Origin: CALCMJ01 sp964475415
GTDB lineage: Bacteria; Bacteroidota; Bacteroidia; Chitinophagales; Saprospiraceae
Reading direction: 5' to 3'
Length of the DNA stretch: 56,247 nucleotides
Assembly: GCA_964475415.1 (NCBI GenBank)
Contig: CAYYWZ010000019.1
Span: forward strand, 1 to 56,247
The notes under the pieces were generated by a model. The model had not been told where the DNA came from. It searched no databases and saw only the letters and a list, made by a program, of their open reading frames with translations. Positions 1 through 10,100 of the stretch are shown here, in pieces (position 1 is the first letter of the stretch; each line of letters starts with the position of its first letter). The translations under genes and the position numbers were made by a program.

Positions 1-35
1 AGCTATGAAATAAATCATAACTGTCTAATCTTTTG

Positions 36-110
36 TGGGCGATGAGAGACTCGAACTCCCGACCCCCTGGGTGTAAACCAGGTGCTCTGAACCAACTGAG
101 CTAATCGCCC
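36..110 (-). tRNA. tRNA-Val (anticodon UAC)
   Basis: On the minus strand this stretch folds as a complete cloverleaf. The acceptor arms GGGCGAT and ATCGCCC pair over 7 bp, the D arm is GCTC/GAGC, the anticodon stem is CCTGG/CCAGG around the loop TTTACAC, and the T arm carries TTCGAGT. The middle triplet TAC reads GUA, so the tRNA carries valine. The discriminator base is A at position 36, and no CCA end is encoded. A good phylum-type promoter lies just upstream. Confidence 0.95.
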
Positions 111-127
111 TTATCCAAATTGGATTG

Positions 128-158
128 CAAATATAGTATATGCATGAATTATACCAAA
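128..158 (-). promoter_or_regulatory. Promoter of the tRNA-Val gene
   Basis: On the minus strand TTTG (155-158) is followed after exactly 19 bases by TATATTTG (128-135). This matches the Bacteroidota housekeeping consensus TTTG / TAnnTTTG. Transcription would begin near 121, about 10 bases before the mature tRNA 5' end. An 11-bp palindrome (TCCAATTTGGA, 114-124) sits at the predicted start. Confidence 0.75.
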
Positions 159-736
159 TATGAAAGTTTATTTATTTAAAAAAGATTTTCCAATATATAG
201 AAATATTGATTTGTAATTAATTGATAAAGAGACACTTAGGAAACAGTACGCTTTTTGGGTTATTTTTAATCTGTAATTTATTTTACATATAGAAAGAAAA
301 GTTACCGACAAAGGACCTTTCTTCTATGACTTTCTATAGTGACATCTCTATTATTCTGTGTCTTAGAAACAGCACCTTTAGAAGATAATCATTCTTTCCT
401 TATCTCGCCTAGTCGTAAGAAGTTTTAGATGCTAATCAGCGTGCTTACAGATTTTCCAAATTTGTATACATTGTTTGTTTAGGTAAAAGTATCGCAATAA
501 ACAATTATAGTTTTCACTTAACGCCATTCAAGTTTTGTTTGGTCTATACCATTTTCGCTACCATTTACAGGTAGTAAATTCAGAATTGTAATGAAGCCAA
601 TTATAACTAGGTTAATGATTTTTTTATAATGATATAAAGTGAAAATTACCCCTTAGCTTGTTCCTTTTCGAGCAAGGCCCTAGAGTAAAGTTTTATGGGT
701 ATTGGGTGTTCTGATTGTATCCTTTTCTAGAACGGA
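159..736. other. Intergenic region without a recognised gene
   Basis: This is about 580 bases of AT-rich sequence between the tRNA promoter and the end of the glycosyltransferase gene. Both strands are closed by frequent stop codons. I see no convincing small ORF, tRNA, hairpin with a T-tract, or repeat shared with the rest of the window. It may hold the 3' end of the glycosyltransferase transcript. Confidence 0.5.
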
Positions 737-1477
737 TTATTTATAAAGATTACTTTTTGCTAATCCTAATTTACATAGAAAATGAACTAAAGAAACTTTC
801 AGAACACCTAATCCATAGATTGTAGAGCGCTTGAGATTAATAGATGACGCTTCCTCAAAATACTTGGTAGGACAGGTAACTTCTCCGATATCAAATCCCT
901 TATATATTATCTGTGATAACATCTGGTTGTCGAAAATAAAATCATCTGAATTTTCTTCAAAATTAATGGACTCCAAAACTTTCCTAGAAAAGGACCTATA
1001 GCCCGTATGATACTCTGATAATTTATAGTTTATAAGTAGGTTTTGAGTAAAGGTTAAGAACCTATTCGCAATATACTTATACAATGGCATACCTCCCTTA
1101 AGCGCTCCTTTCCCTAGAATTCTAGATCCTAGAACTACCTCATAGAGTTCTTCTCCGATAATATTGACCATAGAAGGTATCAGTAAGGGGGTATACTGAT
1201 AATCTGGGTGTAACATGATAACGATATCCCCACCTAACTCCAGAGATTTAAGATATAAGGACTTTTGGTTTCCACCATAACCCTTATTTTTTTCGTGCTT
1301 GATTATATGCTTGATACCTATAGAGCGTGCTTTTTCTACGGTGTTATCTTTACTAGCATCATCACATAGAATAACCTCATCTACAAGATCCATAGGGATC
1401 TCTTTATAGGTTTTTTCTATTGTCTTCTCTGCATTATAGGCGGGTAGAACAACTATAACTTTTTTCCCTTTATACAT
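737..1477 (-). CDS. Family 2 glycosyltransferase (dolichol-phosphate mannosyltransferase-like)
   Basis: This 246-residue cytoplasmic protein has the GT-A fold signature of family 2 glycosyltransferases. The N-terminal nucleotide-sugar strand is VIVVLPAYN (7-15), an acidic pair lies at D39-D40 (LCDDASKDNT), and HPDYQYTP (90-97) fills the place of the metal-binding region in DPM1/GtrB-like enzymes. It probably moves a sugar from an NDP-sugar to a lipid phosphate or similar acceptor. There is no C-terminal membrane domain like that of GtrB, so it resembles the short DPM1 type. It stands alone, divergent from the next gene, and its substrate cannot be read from the sequence. Confidence 0.88.
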   Translation of the reverse strand: MYKGKKVIVVLPAYNAEKTIEKTYKEIPMDLVDEVILCDDASKDNTVEKARSIGIKHIIKHEKNKGYGGNQKSLYLKSLELGGDIVIMLHPDYQYTPLLIPSMVNIIGEELYEVVLGSRILGKGALKGGMPLYKYIANRFLTFTQNLLINYKLSEYHTGYRSFSRKVLESINFEENSDDFIFDNQMLSQIIYKGFDIGEVTCPTKYFEEASSINLKRSTIYGLGVLKVSLVHFLCKLGLAKSNLYK

Positions 1478-1559
1478 ACCTACTCATTATTTTACTATAA
1501 AAATATAAACTATTAGCATCTTTGTCACATTACTAAGCTTAGACTTCAAATATAAAAAA

Positions 1560-2297
1560 ATGAAAGTACTGAAATGGATAGCTCTTATATTGTTAGCAAT
1601 AATAGTTTGTGGTGTACTGTTTATAGCCATTACTAATGAGAAAGAGCCAGAGGGCTACAGTGGATCTGAGGCGGATGAACTAGCTTTGAAAATGATGAAT
1701 GCCCTAAACAAAGACGCTTGGGATGCTTTGCCGTATGTCCAATTTTCATTTAGAGGCACGCACCATTATAGGTGGGATAAGAAAAATAATATTGCTGAAA
1801 TCGTGTGGAACGACAAGAGGGTTGTTATGCAGCTGGATAGCAAAGAAGCAAAGGTTTTTGAAGAACAAGCCCCAGTACTAGATCAACATTATAAAAATAG
1901 TATTATCAATGATGCATGGAAGATCTGGTGTAATGACTCCTTCTGGTTCTACGCCCCTTTCAAGGCTTTCGATGCTGGAACAGAAAGGTCTATAGTAGAA
2001 GAAGAAGGAAAAAAATCTCTCAAGGTAAGTTATACTAGTGGTGGTACAACACCGGGAGATGTCTACTTGTGGAACTTAGACGAAAGTTATAAACCTACCT
2101 CTTGGAAAATGTGGACTAAAATATTACCTAAAAAAGGATTCGAAACTACCTGGGAAAGATGGCAAGAACTTCCTGGCGGTGCTAAAGTGGCGACCTTGCA
2201 CAGTAGTGCGATTATAGAACTAGAACTAAATATGATCAAAGGAGGAAATTCTCTAAGAGAACTGAACTGGGATAACGAAACCTTTAACTACAACTAA
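1560..2297 (+). CDS. Membrane-anchored conserved hypothetical protein
   Basis: I do not recognise this 245-residue protein. It starts with a hydrophobic segment (about residues 5-25) that fits an uncleaved N-terminal anchor, followed by a soluble domain rich in aromatic residues. Repeated W/K motifs such as GDVYLWNLDE and SWKMWTKILPKKGFETTWERW suggest a beta-rich extracytoplasmic fold like those common in uncharacterised Bacteroidota envelope proteins. The stop codon is separated by one base from the exonuclease III start, so the two genes are probably cotranscribed. No catalytic motif is apparent. Confidence 0.75.
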   Translation: MKVLKWIALILLAIIVCGVLFIAITNEKEPEGYSGSEADELALKMMNALNKDAWDALPYVQFSFRGTHHYRWDKKNNIAEIVWNDKRVVMQLDSKEAKVFEEQAPVLDQHYKNSIINDAWKIWCNDSFWFYAPFKAFDAGTERSIVEEEGKKSLKVSYTSGGTTPGDVYLWNLDESYKPTSWKMWTKILPKKGFETTWERWQELPGGAKVATLHSSAIIELELNMIKGGNSLRELNWDNETFNYN

Positions 2298-2298
2298 T

Positions 2299-3066
2299 AT
2301 GAATATTGTTTCTTATAATGTCAATGGATTAAGAGCAGCGATCAAGAAAGGACTTATAGATTGGCTGAAAGAAAATGATCATATAGAAGTCTTCTGCATA
2401 CAAGAATCTAAATCTCATCTAGAACAGATCCCCGTTGAACTTTTCGAAGATATCGGCTATCACATAAGTTGGTGCCAAGCTGAGAAAAAAGGCTATAGTG
2501 GTGTTGCTACTTTCTCTAAGCAAAAACCTACTAAGGTAGAAGTGGGTATGGGTCTAGAAAAATATGATGTGGAAGGTAGAGTGCTGCGTACAGATTTTGG
2601 TAAACTTAGTTTATTTAATATCTATTTTCCATCTGGGTCTAGTGGTGAACATAGACATGAATATAAGATGGAATTCTTGGGAGACTTACAACCATATATT
2701 TCCACGTTTATGAAAAAAAGAAAAAACGTGATCCTCCTTGGTGATTATAATGTAGTACATGGAGACATAGATATACATAATCCAACTAGAAGGGATAAGC
2801 CATCGGGATTTAGGCCTGAAGAAAGAGCTTGGATGGACGAGTGGTTTAACAATGGATTCACCGATGCCTTCAGAGCAAAGAATCCAGATAAGCAAGAGTT
2901 TAGCTGGTGGAGTTATCGCTCAGGTGCTCGTAAAAATAACAAGGGCTGGAGGATAGACTATATCTCCGTAAGTGATTCCATAAGTAAGAAGATCAAAGCT
3001 GCTGGTCACTATCAGGATGCAGTACACTCTGACCATTGTCCAGTGTGGATGGAGATAGATTTATAG
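2299..3066 (+). CDS. xth: Exodeoxyribonuclease III (AP endonuclease)
   Basis: This 255-residue enzyme belongs to the EEP (exonuclease-endonuclease-phosphatase) family. It cleaves the backbone at abasic sites and trims 3' blocks during base-excision repair. The family motifs are all present: NVNGLRA (7-13), metal ligand E36 (IQES), GDYNVVH with D149 and N151, WRIDYIS with D220, and the catalytic pair D245-H246 in HSDHCPV. The length is normal for bacterial ExoIII. The ATG follows the upstream stop by one base. Whether it should be called xth or exoA depends on subfamily and was not resolved. Confidence 0.95.
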   Translation: MNIVSYNVNGLRAAIKKGLIDWLKENDHIEVFCIQESKSHLEQIPVELFEDIGYHISWCQAEKKGYSGVATFSKQKPTKVEVGMGLEKYDVEGRVLRTDFGKLSLFNIYFPSGSSGEHRHEYKMEFLGDLQPYISTFMKKRKNVILLGDYNVVHGDIDIHNPTRRDKPSGFRPEERAWMDEWFNNGFTDAFRAKNPDKQEFSWWSYRSGARKNNKGWRIDYISVSDSISKKIKAAGHYQDAVHSDHCPVWMEIDL

Positions 3067-3135
3067 AGTGGTTTGTATGTAAAATAAATGCGGTCATTGG
3101 TCTTTGAGTAAATACCAGCTATTTAGTGTATTTTA

Positions 3136-3774
3136 ATGTTCTCCTTAATAAAATACGCAAGTGATATGGCCAATAAAACTGTAAGTGACAAACAAGATTA
3201 TCATACAACTAAAATTGCAATTACTGCTATAGGACTTTTTTTGTTATGCTTAAGTCAATTATTTCTTTCCTTTGGATACGATTTTCTCATGTCTCAGAAG
3301 CCAATAGATTTTGCACATTGGTTTATGTTGTTGGCCTCACTTTTATTATTTGTCTTATGGTTTAGTCTTCCTCGTAATCCTACCAAAATTATAGGTCTCT
3401 GTCTTATGACTATAGGCATAGGGGGCATGGTCGGCATGTGCTGCATAGATTTTATTTTATGGTCAGCAAATGATAGTCCTGAAATTAAGCAACAAATATT
3501 TCAGTTGATATCCGAAAACCCTTCTATTAATATTCCATTTTTAATTTTAGGTCCTACTCTTTTTTATATGGGTATAGGAATTGCTACTTATGGACTGTTT
3601 CTAGAATATAAGTGGCAGGTAGTTCTTTTAAATATTGGACTATTACTTATTGGTCTAGGTCATATGATATTTGACAATAGAGTAATACCAGTTATTGGGT
3701 CTATAATTCTATTGATTGGTTTACTTTCTATTTTATTGCGAAATCATAAAATAGAAAAGAGTATTGCTGGCTGA
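3136..3774 (+). CDS. Multi-pass membrane protein of unknown function
   Basis: This 212-residue protein has about six hydrophobic segments (roughly 29-48, 63-78, 87-110, 133-153, 159-175 and 182-200) separated by very short loops. It is therefore an integral inner-membrane protein. No conserved charged motif that would suggest a transporter or enzyme stands out, and I do not recognise the family. The start could be the first ATG or Met11; neither has an informative ribosome site. It is isolated from its neighbours by small gaps. Confidence 0.65.
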   Translation: MFSLIKYASDMANKTVSDKQDYHTTKIAITAIGLFLLCLSQLFLSFGYDFLMSQKPIDFAHWFMLLASLLLFVLWFSLPRNPTKIIGLCLMTIGIGGMVGMCCIDFILWSANDSPEIKQQIFQLISENPSINIPFLILGPTLFYMGIGIATYGLFLEYKWQVVLLNIGLLLIGLGHMIFDNRVIPVIGSIILLIGLLSILLRNHKIEKSIAG

Positions 3775-3855
3775 TTCTCATAAACTTAAAAACAATAAGG
3801 AAGCTGAGCATCTGACCAGAAAAATAACTAACTTTATATTCTCTAATAATAGACC

Positions 3856-4527
3856 ATGAAATATATCACTAGTGTTTTTCTTTTTATAAGTTGCTTATCC
3901 ATCAGTTTACAGGCTCAGGATAATACAAGCGCTTATCAGAAGCTGCCTATTTTTCAAGGCTGTGATCAAATAGAAGATATATCTGATAGACAAAGTTGTT
4001 CAGAAAAAAAAATGAATGAATACATAAGCGAAAACTTAGTGTTCCCTGAAACTGCTAAATCTAAGAAAACGAAAGGCGTTGTGGTTGCACAGTTTGTAGT
4101 TAATAAACAAGGAAAGATCGAACAGCCTTCAATCATAAAAGATCTCAAAAACGACACGGGAAATGCCGTACTGCAATTACTAGAAAAAATGAATAGAGAG
4201 ATCACCTGGCAACCTGCCTCTCATAGAGGTAAAGCAGTAAACGTGATCTTTAATCTTCCAGTACGTTTTGATCTAGGTGAAATAGAACTTGTAGGACAGG
4301 AAGTAGGCCTCGATTACGTGCGTAGTAAAAAATATAAAAAATACTTCGAAGGCACAGTCTTTATCAATGGTAAAATAAGATCACTACAAGCACTAAATAA
4401 ATATCATAGAGATGAAGTCATTTCTCTATTCATCTACAAAGGAGATGCCGCCAGAAAAAAATATAAAGTCAACCATCGTTTTGATATTATAGTTCTGGAA
4501 GTGGAGGAGGAGGAAGATGGTGACTGA
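3856..4527 (+). CDS. Exported TonB C-terminal-domain-like protein
   Basis: The 223-residue product has a signal peptide (about 1-20, ending SLQA-QD). It is followed by a domain with the pattern of TonB C-terminal domains common in Bacteroidota: YPETAKxxKxKGVVVAQFVV-like strands around residues 60-80, a small helix, and W-x-PAxxxGKxVxVxFNLPVRF around 115-137. There is no membrane anchor or Pro-rich spacer, so it is unlikely to be a classical energy transducer and more likely acts in the periplasm or outer membrane. The last 80 residues are a highly charged extension that I cannot assign. The gene converges on pbpC. Confidence 0.75.
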   Translation: MKYITSVFLFISCLSISLQAQDNTSAYQKLPIFQGCDQIEDISDRQSCSEKKMNEYISENLVFPETAKSKKTKGVVVAQFVVNKQGKIEQPSIIKDLKNDTGNAVLQLLEKMNREITWQPASHRGKAVNVIFNLPVRFDLGEIELVGQEVGLDYVRSKKYKKYFEGTVFINGKIRSLQALNKYHRDEVISLFIYKGDAARKKYKVNHRFDIIVLEVEEEEDGD

Positions 4528-4561
4528 TAAACTTTACTAATTCTTAACAGAGGTTGACAAA

Positions 4562-4591
4562 AGAAAAACCCACGATTATGGGTAGGTGGGT
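4562..4591 (-). terminator. Probable rho-independent terminator downstream of pbpC
   Basis: Read on the minus strand, ACCCAC (4586-4591) and GTGGGT (4568-4573) can pair and are followed by TTTTTCTTTT. An alternative shorter stem uses the inner TGGGT (4579-4583). It lies about 130 bases beyond the pbpC stop in the convergent gap. A weaker CCCTTT/AAAGGG hairpin at 4645-4664 might serve either strand. Confidence 0.45.
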
Positions 4592-4718
4592 ATCACTTTC
4601 TTCCTGAATTTGTATTAACCTTGAGATATCCTTTTCGGTCTTAGCCCTTTAGTGGGAAAAAGGGTATATCCTTGATTTTTTGCTACTTTGTTTTTGATAA
4701 GAATGTAGTCTAACTAAT

Positions 4719-7079
4719 TCACTCTCCTTTCCCTTCTTCCAGAACCGTCAGAAACTGATCAGCTCGATTTCCATTTTTATCTATGATAGATAACTGATGG
4801 GAACCAGGATCTAAATTCAGTGCAATAGAATGGAACTCCGTCGTTACACCCTGATATGTATCGTCTACATGCCAGAAGATTTCTGTATTAGGTTCGTTAT
4901 GAGAAGCCTTAATAATAATCTTTTGTTCCTCACCATCTATGTCTGTAGGAAGATAGACCGTTTCTCTCGGACCAGGATATATAAACGCTAGAGGCTTATC
5001 CAGTGACTCTTGATCGCAGCCTTTTCTGAATGGAGGCATATCTTGATAAGTTGGATCTACCTTCCGATAGTAGTGCGCCATAGAAGGTGGCAGCTCAAAC
5101 CAAGATGTCAAAATAGACTGCTCATCAGTGGCGCAGGATTTATTTATCTGATGTTTTCTAGAATGATCTAGATGTATGTTTTTATGATAAGAACAAGGTT
5201 CTGAACGTTCACAAGAACTAGGATACAAACTAGTTATTTTCTCTTTGCAGTATAAACTTGCTATATGTCCACTCTTTTTACATACAGAAAGTTCCACCAT
5301 ATCATCTAGTGGTTTCATAAACCAATCTGAATCATAAGGCAAACTATTCAATATATCAAACATCAAACTTCCCGCTACTTTAACACCTATATTTCCATTC
5401 CTTCCTTCTCCATCTGCATTACCTACCCATACGCCTATAGTATATCTAGGAGATACCCCCACCGACCAAGCATCTCGATGACCATATGAGGTTCCTGTTT
5501 TCCATGCAACCTTCGTATCCGAAACAAAGGACTGCCACTCACCTTCTTCATCAGGACGCTGCAGTTGAGTCATCGCATCGAAGGTTTCCCATATAGAAGA
5601 AGCTGTGAAATTTATAGGATATTCCGACCATAATTTTTCTTGCTTTTCTTCTTTTTCTAAAAACAAATTGGTCTTTTTATCAAGACTATATTTCCCATCA
5701 TTTCTATTATAAGTATACAAGGTTCTTCCCATTTTCGCATAGTTACCACATAGATCCCAGAGGGTAACTTCAGCACCTCCTAATATCAAACTCAGACCAT
5801 AGTGATCAGGACTGTAATGTAGACTAGAAAAATTTAACTTTTTCAATCTATCCCAAAATTTATAAACTCCATACTTCTGTAGATTATAAACTGCAGGAAC
5901 ATTAAGAGATCGATAGAGTGCTGCAGAAGCAGGTACAGCGCCATCATAATTCTTATTATAGTTTCTCGGAGAGAAGCCCTTGTAGTACAATGGAATATCT
6001 GGAAGCAAAGATTCCGGCATCATCTCTCCTTCTTGTATCATCGCAGCATGTAAAAAAGGCTTAAGAATACTGCCACTACTCCGTTCGGCTCTAACCATAT
6101 CTACACTGCTATTAGCATCCACTACTTCTGAATTTCCAATGTAAGCTAGTACATCTCCCGATTCTGTATCCGATATAAGAATAGCAAGATTGTTTATATC
6201 GTTTTCTGCATTTCTTCTACTATGATCTCTTGCGATTCTATATGCAATTTGCTGATAGTTGGACTTGATAGTTGTCTTCACATTCTGCTGCCTTCCACGA
6301 AATTGCTCCACAAGATGATAAGCAATAGAAGGTAATGGACTAGGTCTTTCTGGAATAGGTTCTTCTATGGCTAGCATATAATCTACTTTAGAAAAAATGT
6401 CTTCTTCCAACATACTTTTTAATAACCTATTTCTTTTAGCCCTTAGTTCTGATCTATTTTTTCCTGGATGCATAATATTCGGTGCATTAGGCAAAACAGC
6501 TAATAAGGCCGCTTCTCCCCAACTCAGTTTCTCCGGCGATTTCTTAAAGTATCTCCAACAAGCTGCCTCTATGCCTACAATATTTCCACCAAAGGGTGCA
6601 TGCGCTGCATACATTTTTAAAATCTCCTTCTTTGTATATCTCAGCTCCATTCTGAGTGCCATAATACTTTCTATAGACTTCTGATATACATTACGCTGTT
6701 GTCCATTTCTACTCATGCGCATCAGCTGCATGGTTATCGTACTCGCTCCACTTACCACCCTTCCATTGGATGTATTTTGCTTGATAGCTCTCATAATAGA
6801 AACAGGATCTACACCAGGGTGCATATAGAATCGCTTATCCTCAAAGTGCAAAATGGCTTGCTCAAACTTGAGCGGAATACTATCCGGCTCCGGAAATCTC
6901 CACTGACCATCCTCAGCAATGCGAGCACCCAGTAGTTGATCTTCTGCGTCGTATACAACTAGACTATACGGATCATCAAACAACTTATCAGGAAGACAAA
7001 ACCAAAAACATATAAGACACAATAACAGACCTCCTATTATATATTTTCTCTTAACTACCTTTTTTATCCTGCTAATCAT
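4719..7079 (-). CDS. pbpC: Penicillin-binding protein 1C (bifunctional peptidoglycan synthase)
   Basis: This 786-residue class A PBP is anchored by one N-terminal membrane segment (about 14-30). The GT51 glycosyltransferase domain shows the catalytic Glu80 in HFEDKRFYMHPGVDP, GASTITMQL (111-119) and the later family motifs, for glycan chain polymerisation. The transpeptidase domain has the Ser337-x-x-Lys340 (SILK), SLN (391-393) and KTGT (527-530) motifs. The C-terminal beta domain (about 690-786) is the one typical of PBP1C. The gene lies 25 bases downstream of the alpha-2-macroglobulin gene. That pairing is a well-known conserved module, so the two proteins are probably coupled in cell-wall repair or defence. 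Confidence 0.95.
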   Translation of the reverse strand: MISRIKKVVKRKYIIGGLLLCLICFWFCLPDKLFDDPYSLVVYDAEDQLLGARIAEDGQWRFPEPDSIPLKFEQAILHFEDKRFYMHPGVDPVSIMRAIKQNTSNGRVVSGASTITMQLMRMSRNGQQRNVYQKSIESIMALRMELRYTKKEILKMYAAHAPFGGNIVGIEAACWRYFKKSPEKLSWGEAALLAVLPNAPNIMHPGKNRSELRAKRNRLLKSMLEEDIFSKVDYMLAIEEPIPERPSPLPSIAYHLVEQFRGRQQNVKTTIKSNYQQIAYRIARDHSRRNAENDINNLAILISDTESGDVLAYIGNSEVVDANSSVDMVRAERSSGSILKPFLHAAMIQEGEMMPESLLPDIPLYYKGFSPRNYNKNYDGAVPASAALYRSLNVPAVYNLQKYGVYKFWDRLKKLNFSSLHYSPDHYGLSLILGGAEVTLWDLCGNYAKMGRTLYTYNRNDGKYSLDKKTNLFLEKEEKQEKLWSEYPINFTASSIWETFDAMTQLQRPDEEGEWQSFVSDTKVAWKTGTSYGHRDAWSVGVSPRYTIGVWVGNADGEGRNGNIGVKVAGSLMFDILNSLPYDSDWFMKPLDDMVELSVCKKSGHIASLYCKEKITSLYPSSCERSEPCSYHKNIHLDHSRKHQINKSCATDEQSILTSWFELPPSMAHYYRKVDPTYQDMPPFRKGCDQESLDKPLAFIYPGPRETVYLPTDIDGEEQKIIIKASHNEPNTEIFWHVDDTYQGVTTEFHSIALNLDPGSHQLSIIDKNGNRADQFLTVLEEGKGE

Positions 7080-7104
7080 ATTTCTAGATTTTGTCTGGCA
7101 TCTT

Positions 7105-10100
7105 TTATAAGTTAGTTGAGATTACCTTTACTTTCTTGCCCTTTTTTAGTGTCTGTATTTCATTATCATACATTGCTTCACAAGAGAAATCTGGTAAGAT
7201 ATACTCTCCTGGATACGATGCATTAAGCATAGTGGAAAACAACTTAGTTTCACCATTTGACAAATCAAAAAACGTGTACACCCTATCGTCTCTTACGTCC
7301 TTGTAGTCGTATCTATCTCTCTTGCCCACGGTATTAAAACTACTCAGTCTACTATTTTGTATTTCCCATCCCGAAGGAAAGATCTGACTCAAAGCAAGAT
7401 TTTCTATATTATATTTTCTCGTACCTAGGTGCTTGATACGTACATTACAAAAGAAATCTGTTCCCTGTTCTAGACGAGTGGGGTCTATTGTATTCCTGTC
7501 TAAATCTGTGTAATATACTTGTAAGTCGATATGCTTACTATACGCTTCTACATCTGACTTAGCTGGTTGACCTGAGGAGATCACCGTAACAAAAAGTACA
7601 TCCTTAGAAGTGTTTTTAAAACTTGCTTTCTTTTGTTTCATTTCAGTATCAGAGAGCTTATAAGAAAATAAAGAGTTAGTAGATTGTATATCCTGAGCTG
7701 TGCCACCGGGTATGTCTAGCTTAAACTTTATATCATCTCGCTCTGTATCTCCTAAAAACTTACCTACCGCTAGTAAGGCAAAAGCTGTACTCTGAGTACT
7801 ATACCATTTTCCCTTTCCTAGGTCTTTGGCAATTTCTTTAATTTCCTGAGCGGCTTCAGACTTCTTACCTATTGCGCTAAGACACATCGCCATTAAGGAT
7901 CTATTTCTCATTTCTGAACCGTAGCTGTATCTGTAACTATAACTTTCTGCTGCTGTCGTACTACCATATTGCAACAACTCTTTTGCTATATGTTGCTTTC
8001 CAGAAATTGCATAAGCTGTTGCTAGTAAATAAGAAGCATATTTTCCCAACTTTTTCTCTTCTCTTAGGATATTCATCGGTGCCAATTCTGGACTGCCGTT
8101 AAGTGCTAGAATATATAATCTATATGCCTGAGATAGTAAAATATTTTGTTCATAATGTTTCCACTTATAATACTTACCATATCGATCTTCAAATTTTTTC
8201 TTCTCCTTTGACAAGCTAAAAGATCGCGCACGCTCCTTGGTATATCGCATATAATCCTTCATTATATTGCTCGATACATAATAACCTTTGTTTTTAGCTT
8301 CTATCAGAAAATGTCCAGCATATGTTTCCGCCCAATCGTTTCCATATCTACCTCCCGGCCAGTAAGAAAGGCCTCCGTTTGTTCGTTGGAATCTACTGAG
8401 TCTTTCGATTCCTTGCTTGATATTATTATCTATATATGATTGTTTCTTGCTATCGTAATCCGTAATATCCTTAAGATATAATTGCGGAAAAACACTTGAA
8501 GTTGTTTGTTCTAGACATCCATAAGGATACTTGATAAGATACTTCAAACGCTTATCTAGATTCATCGAAGGTAAGGAAGAAACTTCTAGCAACACCTCAT
8601 TCGTACCTTCTACACCTATTAAGGCATAATCTGCTTTCCATTCTTGTCCAGGTTCTAAGACTTGTTCTTTGACCTCGGTAATAAATGGGTTAGGATTCCG
8701 TATGTCAATTTCTATTTCCTGTGTAACACTATGTACTCCACTACTCGCTGATAATTGTAATCTAGCGATTCCTAGTTTATCAGGTACTTGTATCCTGAAA
8801 GAAGTAAGTTTATCCCCTATCTTATCAAAACTAACCTGCTGCGTCTTTTCTCCTACTATCGTCAGCATATCACTAGTTTCTAAGTCTACAGCTACCTCCT
8901 TGATGTTTTTTTCCATAGCAAAAACTGTGACGGGAAGTTCTACAATTTCTCCTGGAGCTAACACTCGAGGAAAAGACGGTAATATCATCACTGGTTTTTT
9001 TACCGGAACTTGTTTATCTATATTGCCATAACTATTTTCATCTCTCGCAACGACCATCACTTTTACTGATCCCAGATAATTCGGCAAAGTAAGATCATGC
9101 TTTTGTTTTTCCCCAACTCCTATCGTAAACGGCCCTAGAAAACTCACGACCGGCTTAAATCTGTTTGCTTTTTTAGGACCACTATCTGATCCCGCTTCTC
9201 CGTCTCCACCAACACTAATGATGTTCTCTAGATTTTTGCCATATCCGTTCAATACAAAATTGTAATTATCCCAGGTCTTTACGAGTAGTGATTGTTTAGA
9301 ATAAAAATGATTCCATGGATCTGGCGTCTTATATCTTGTGAGATCTAACAATCCTTCGTCCACTACTGCTAGTGTATATGACATCGGTCTATTGTTTTTT
9401 TCTGAAACAGTTACCGTATATTTTTCTTTAGGTTCTAGCTTATCTTTCATCTCTACAACAGGCTGAATCTTAGTTTGCGGATCTACAACATTGATAGGCA
9501 CAACACCATACATACGCATCGGTAAATCATTAGAAACCTGATCATGCTTCTGGATAAGACTAACATGAGCATATAGGGTGGGCGCCATAGATTTATCCAG
9601 ATCTATATTTATTATTGTTTCTTTCTCTTTTCCTTTCACCCACATTTCTCTTATCACTTTCCCTTGTTGTTCTAAGGATAATAAGATAGTAGCTTCTTTA
9701 TTAGAAGGAACGGTAAGTTTTACCTGTTCTTTACTGTCATACTTTTCTTTATCCGTTTTGAGAAATAATCTAGAGATCTGTGTAAGTTGCTCATCAGACA
9801 TGCTAGTGGATCTATCATCATCATAATATCTATTGACGTAGAAGAATTCCCCAGAACAATGACCATTCTCTGTATCACAAACTCTTATCAACATACTGCC
9901 TGGCTTATCGAATGATTCCTCTATTGTAGCCCTACCGTTCTTATCTGTTATTACTTCTTTTGTAATGATGGAATTGGTATGCGTATCAGATGCATATTTG
10001 TATATATTTCTTCTGCTTCTACTATACCACCAGTCATTACTAACTCTGTAGATACCTATAGATAATTTTTTATTAGCCGCTGGCTTTCCTTCTTTGTCTA

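Noticed and set aside
4645..4664. CCCTTT/AAAGGG hairpin after the TonB-like gene
   Set aside because: The stem is only 6 bp and the following T-run begins 11 bases later, so it is too weak to call as a terminator.
8669..9031. A 120-codon plus-strand frame opposite the alpha-2-macroglobulin gene
   Set aside because: It lies wholly inside the conserved MG region of the long gene and reads as a Ser/Leu-rich shadow.
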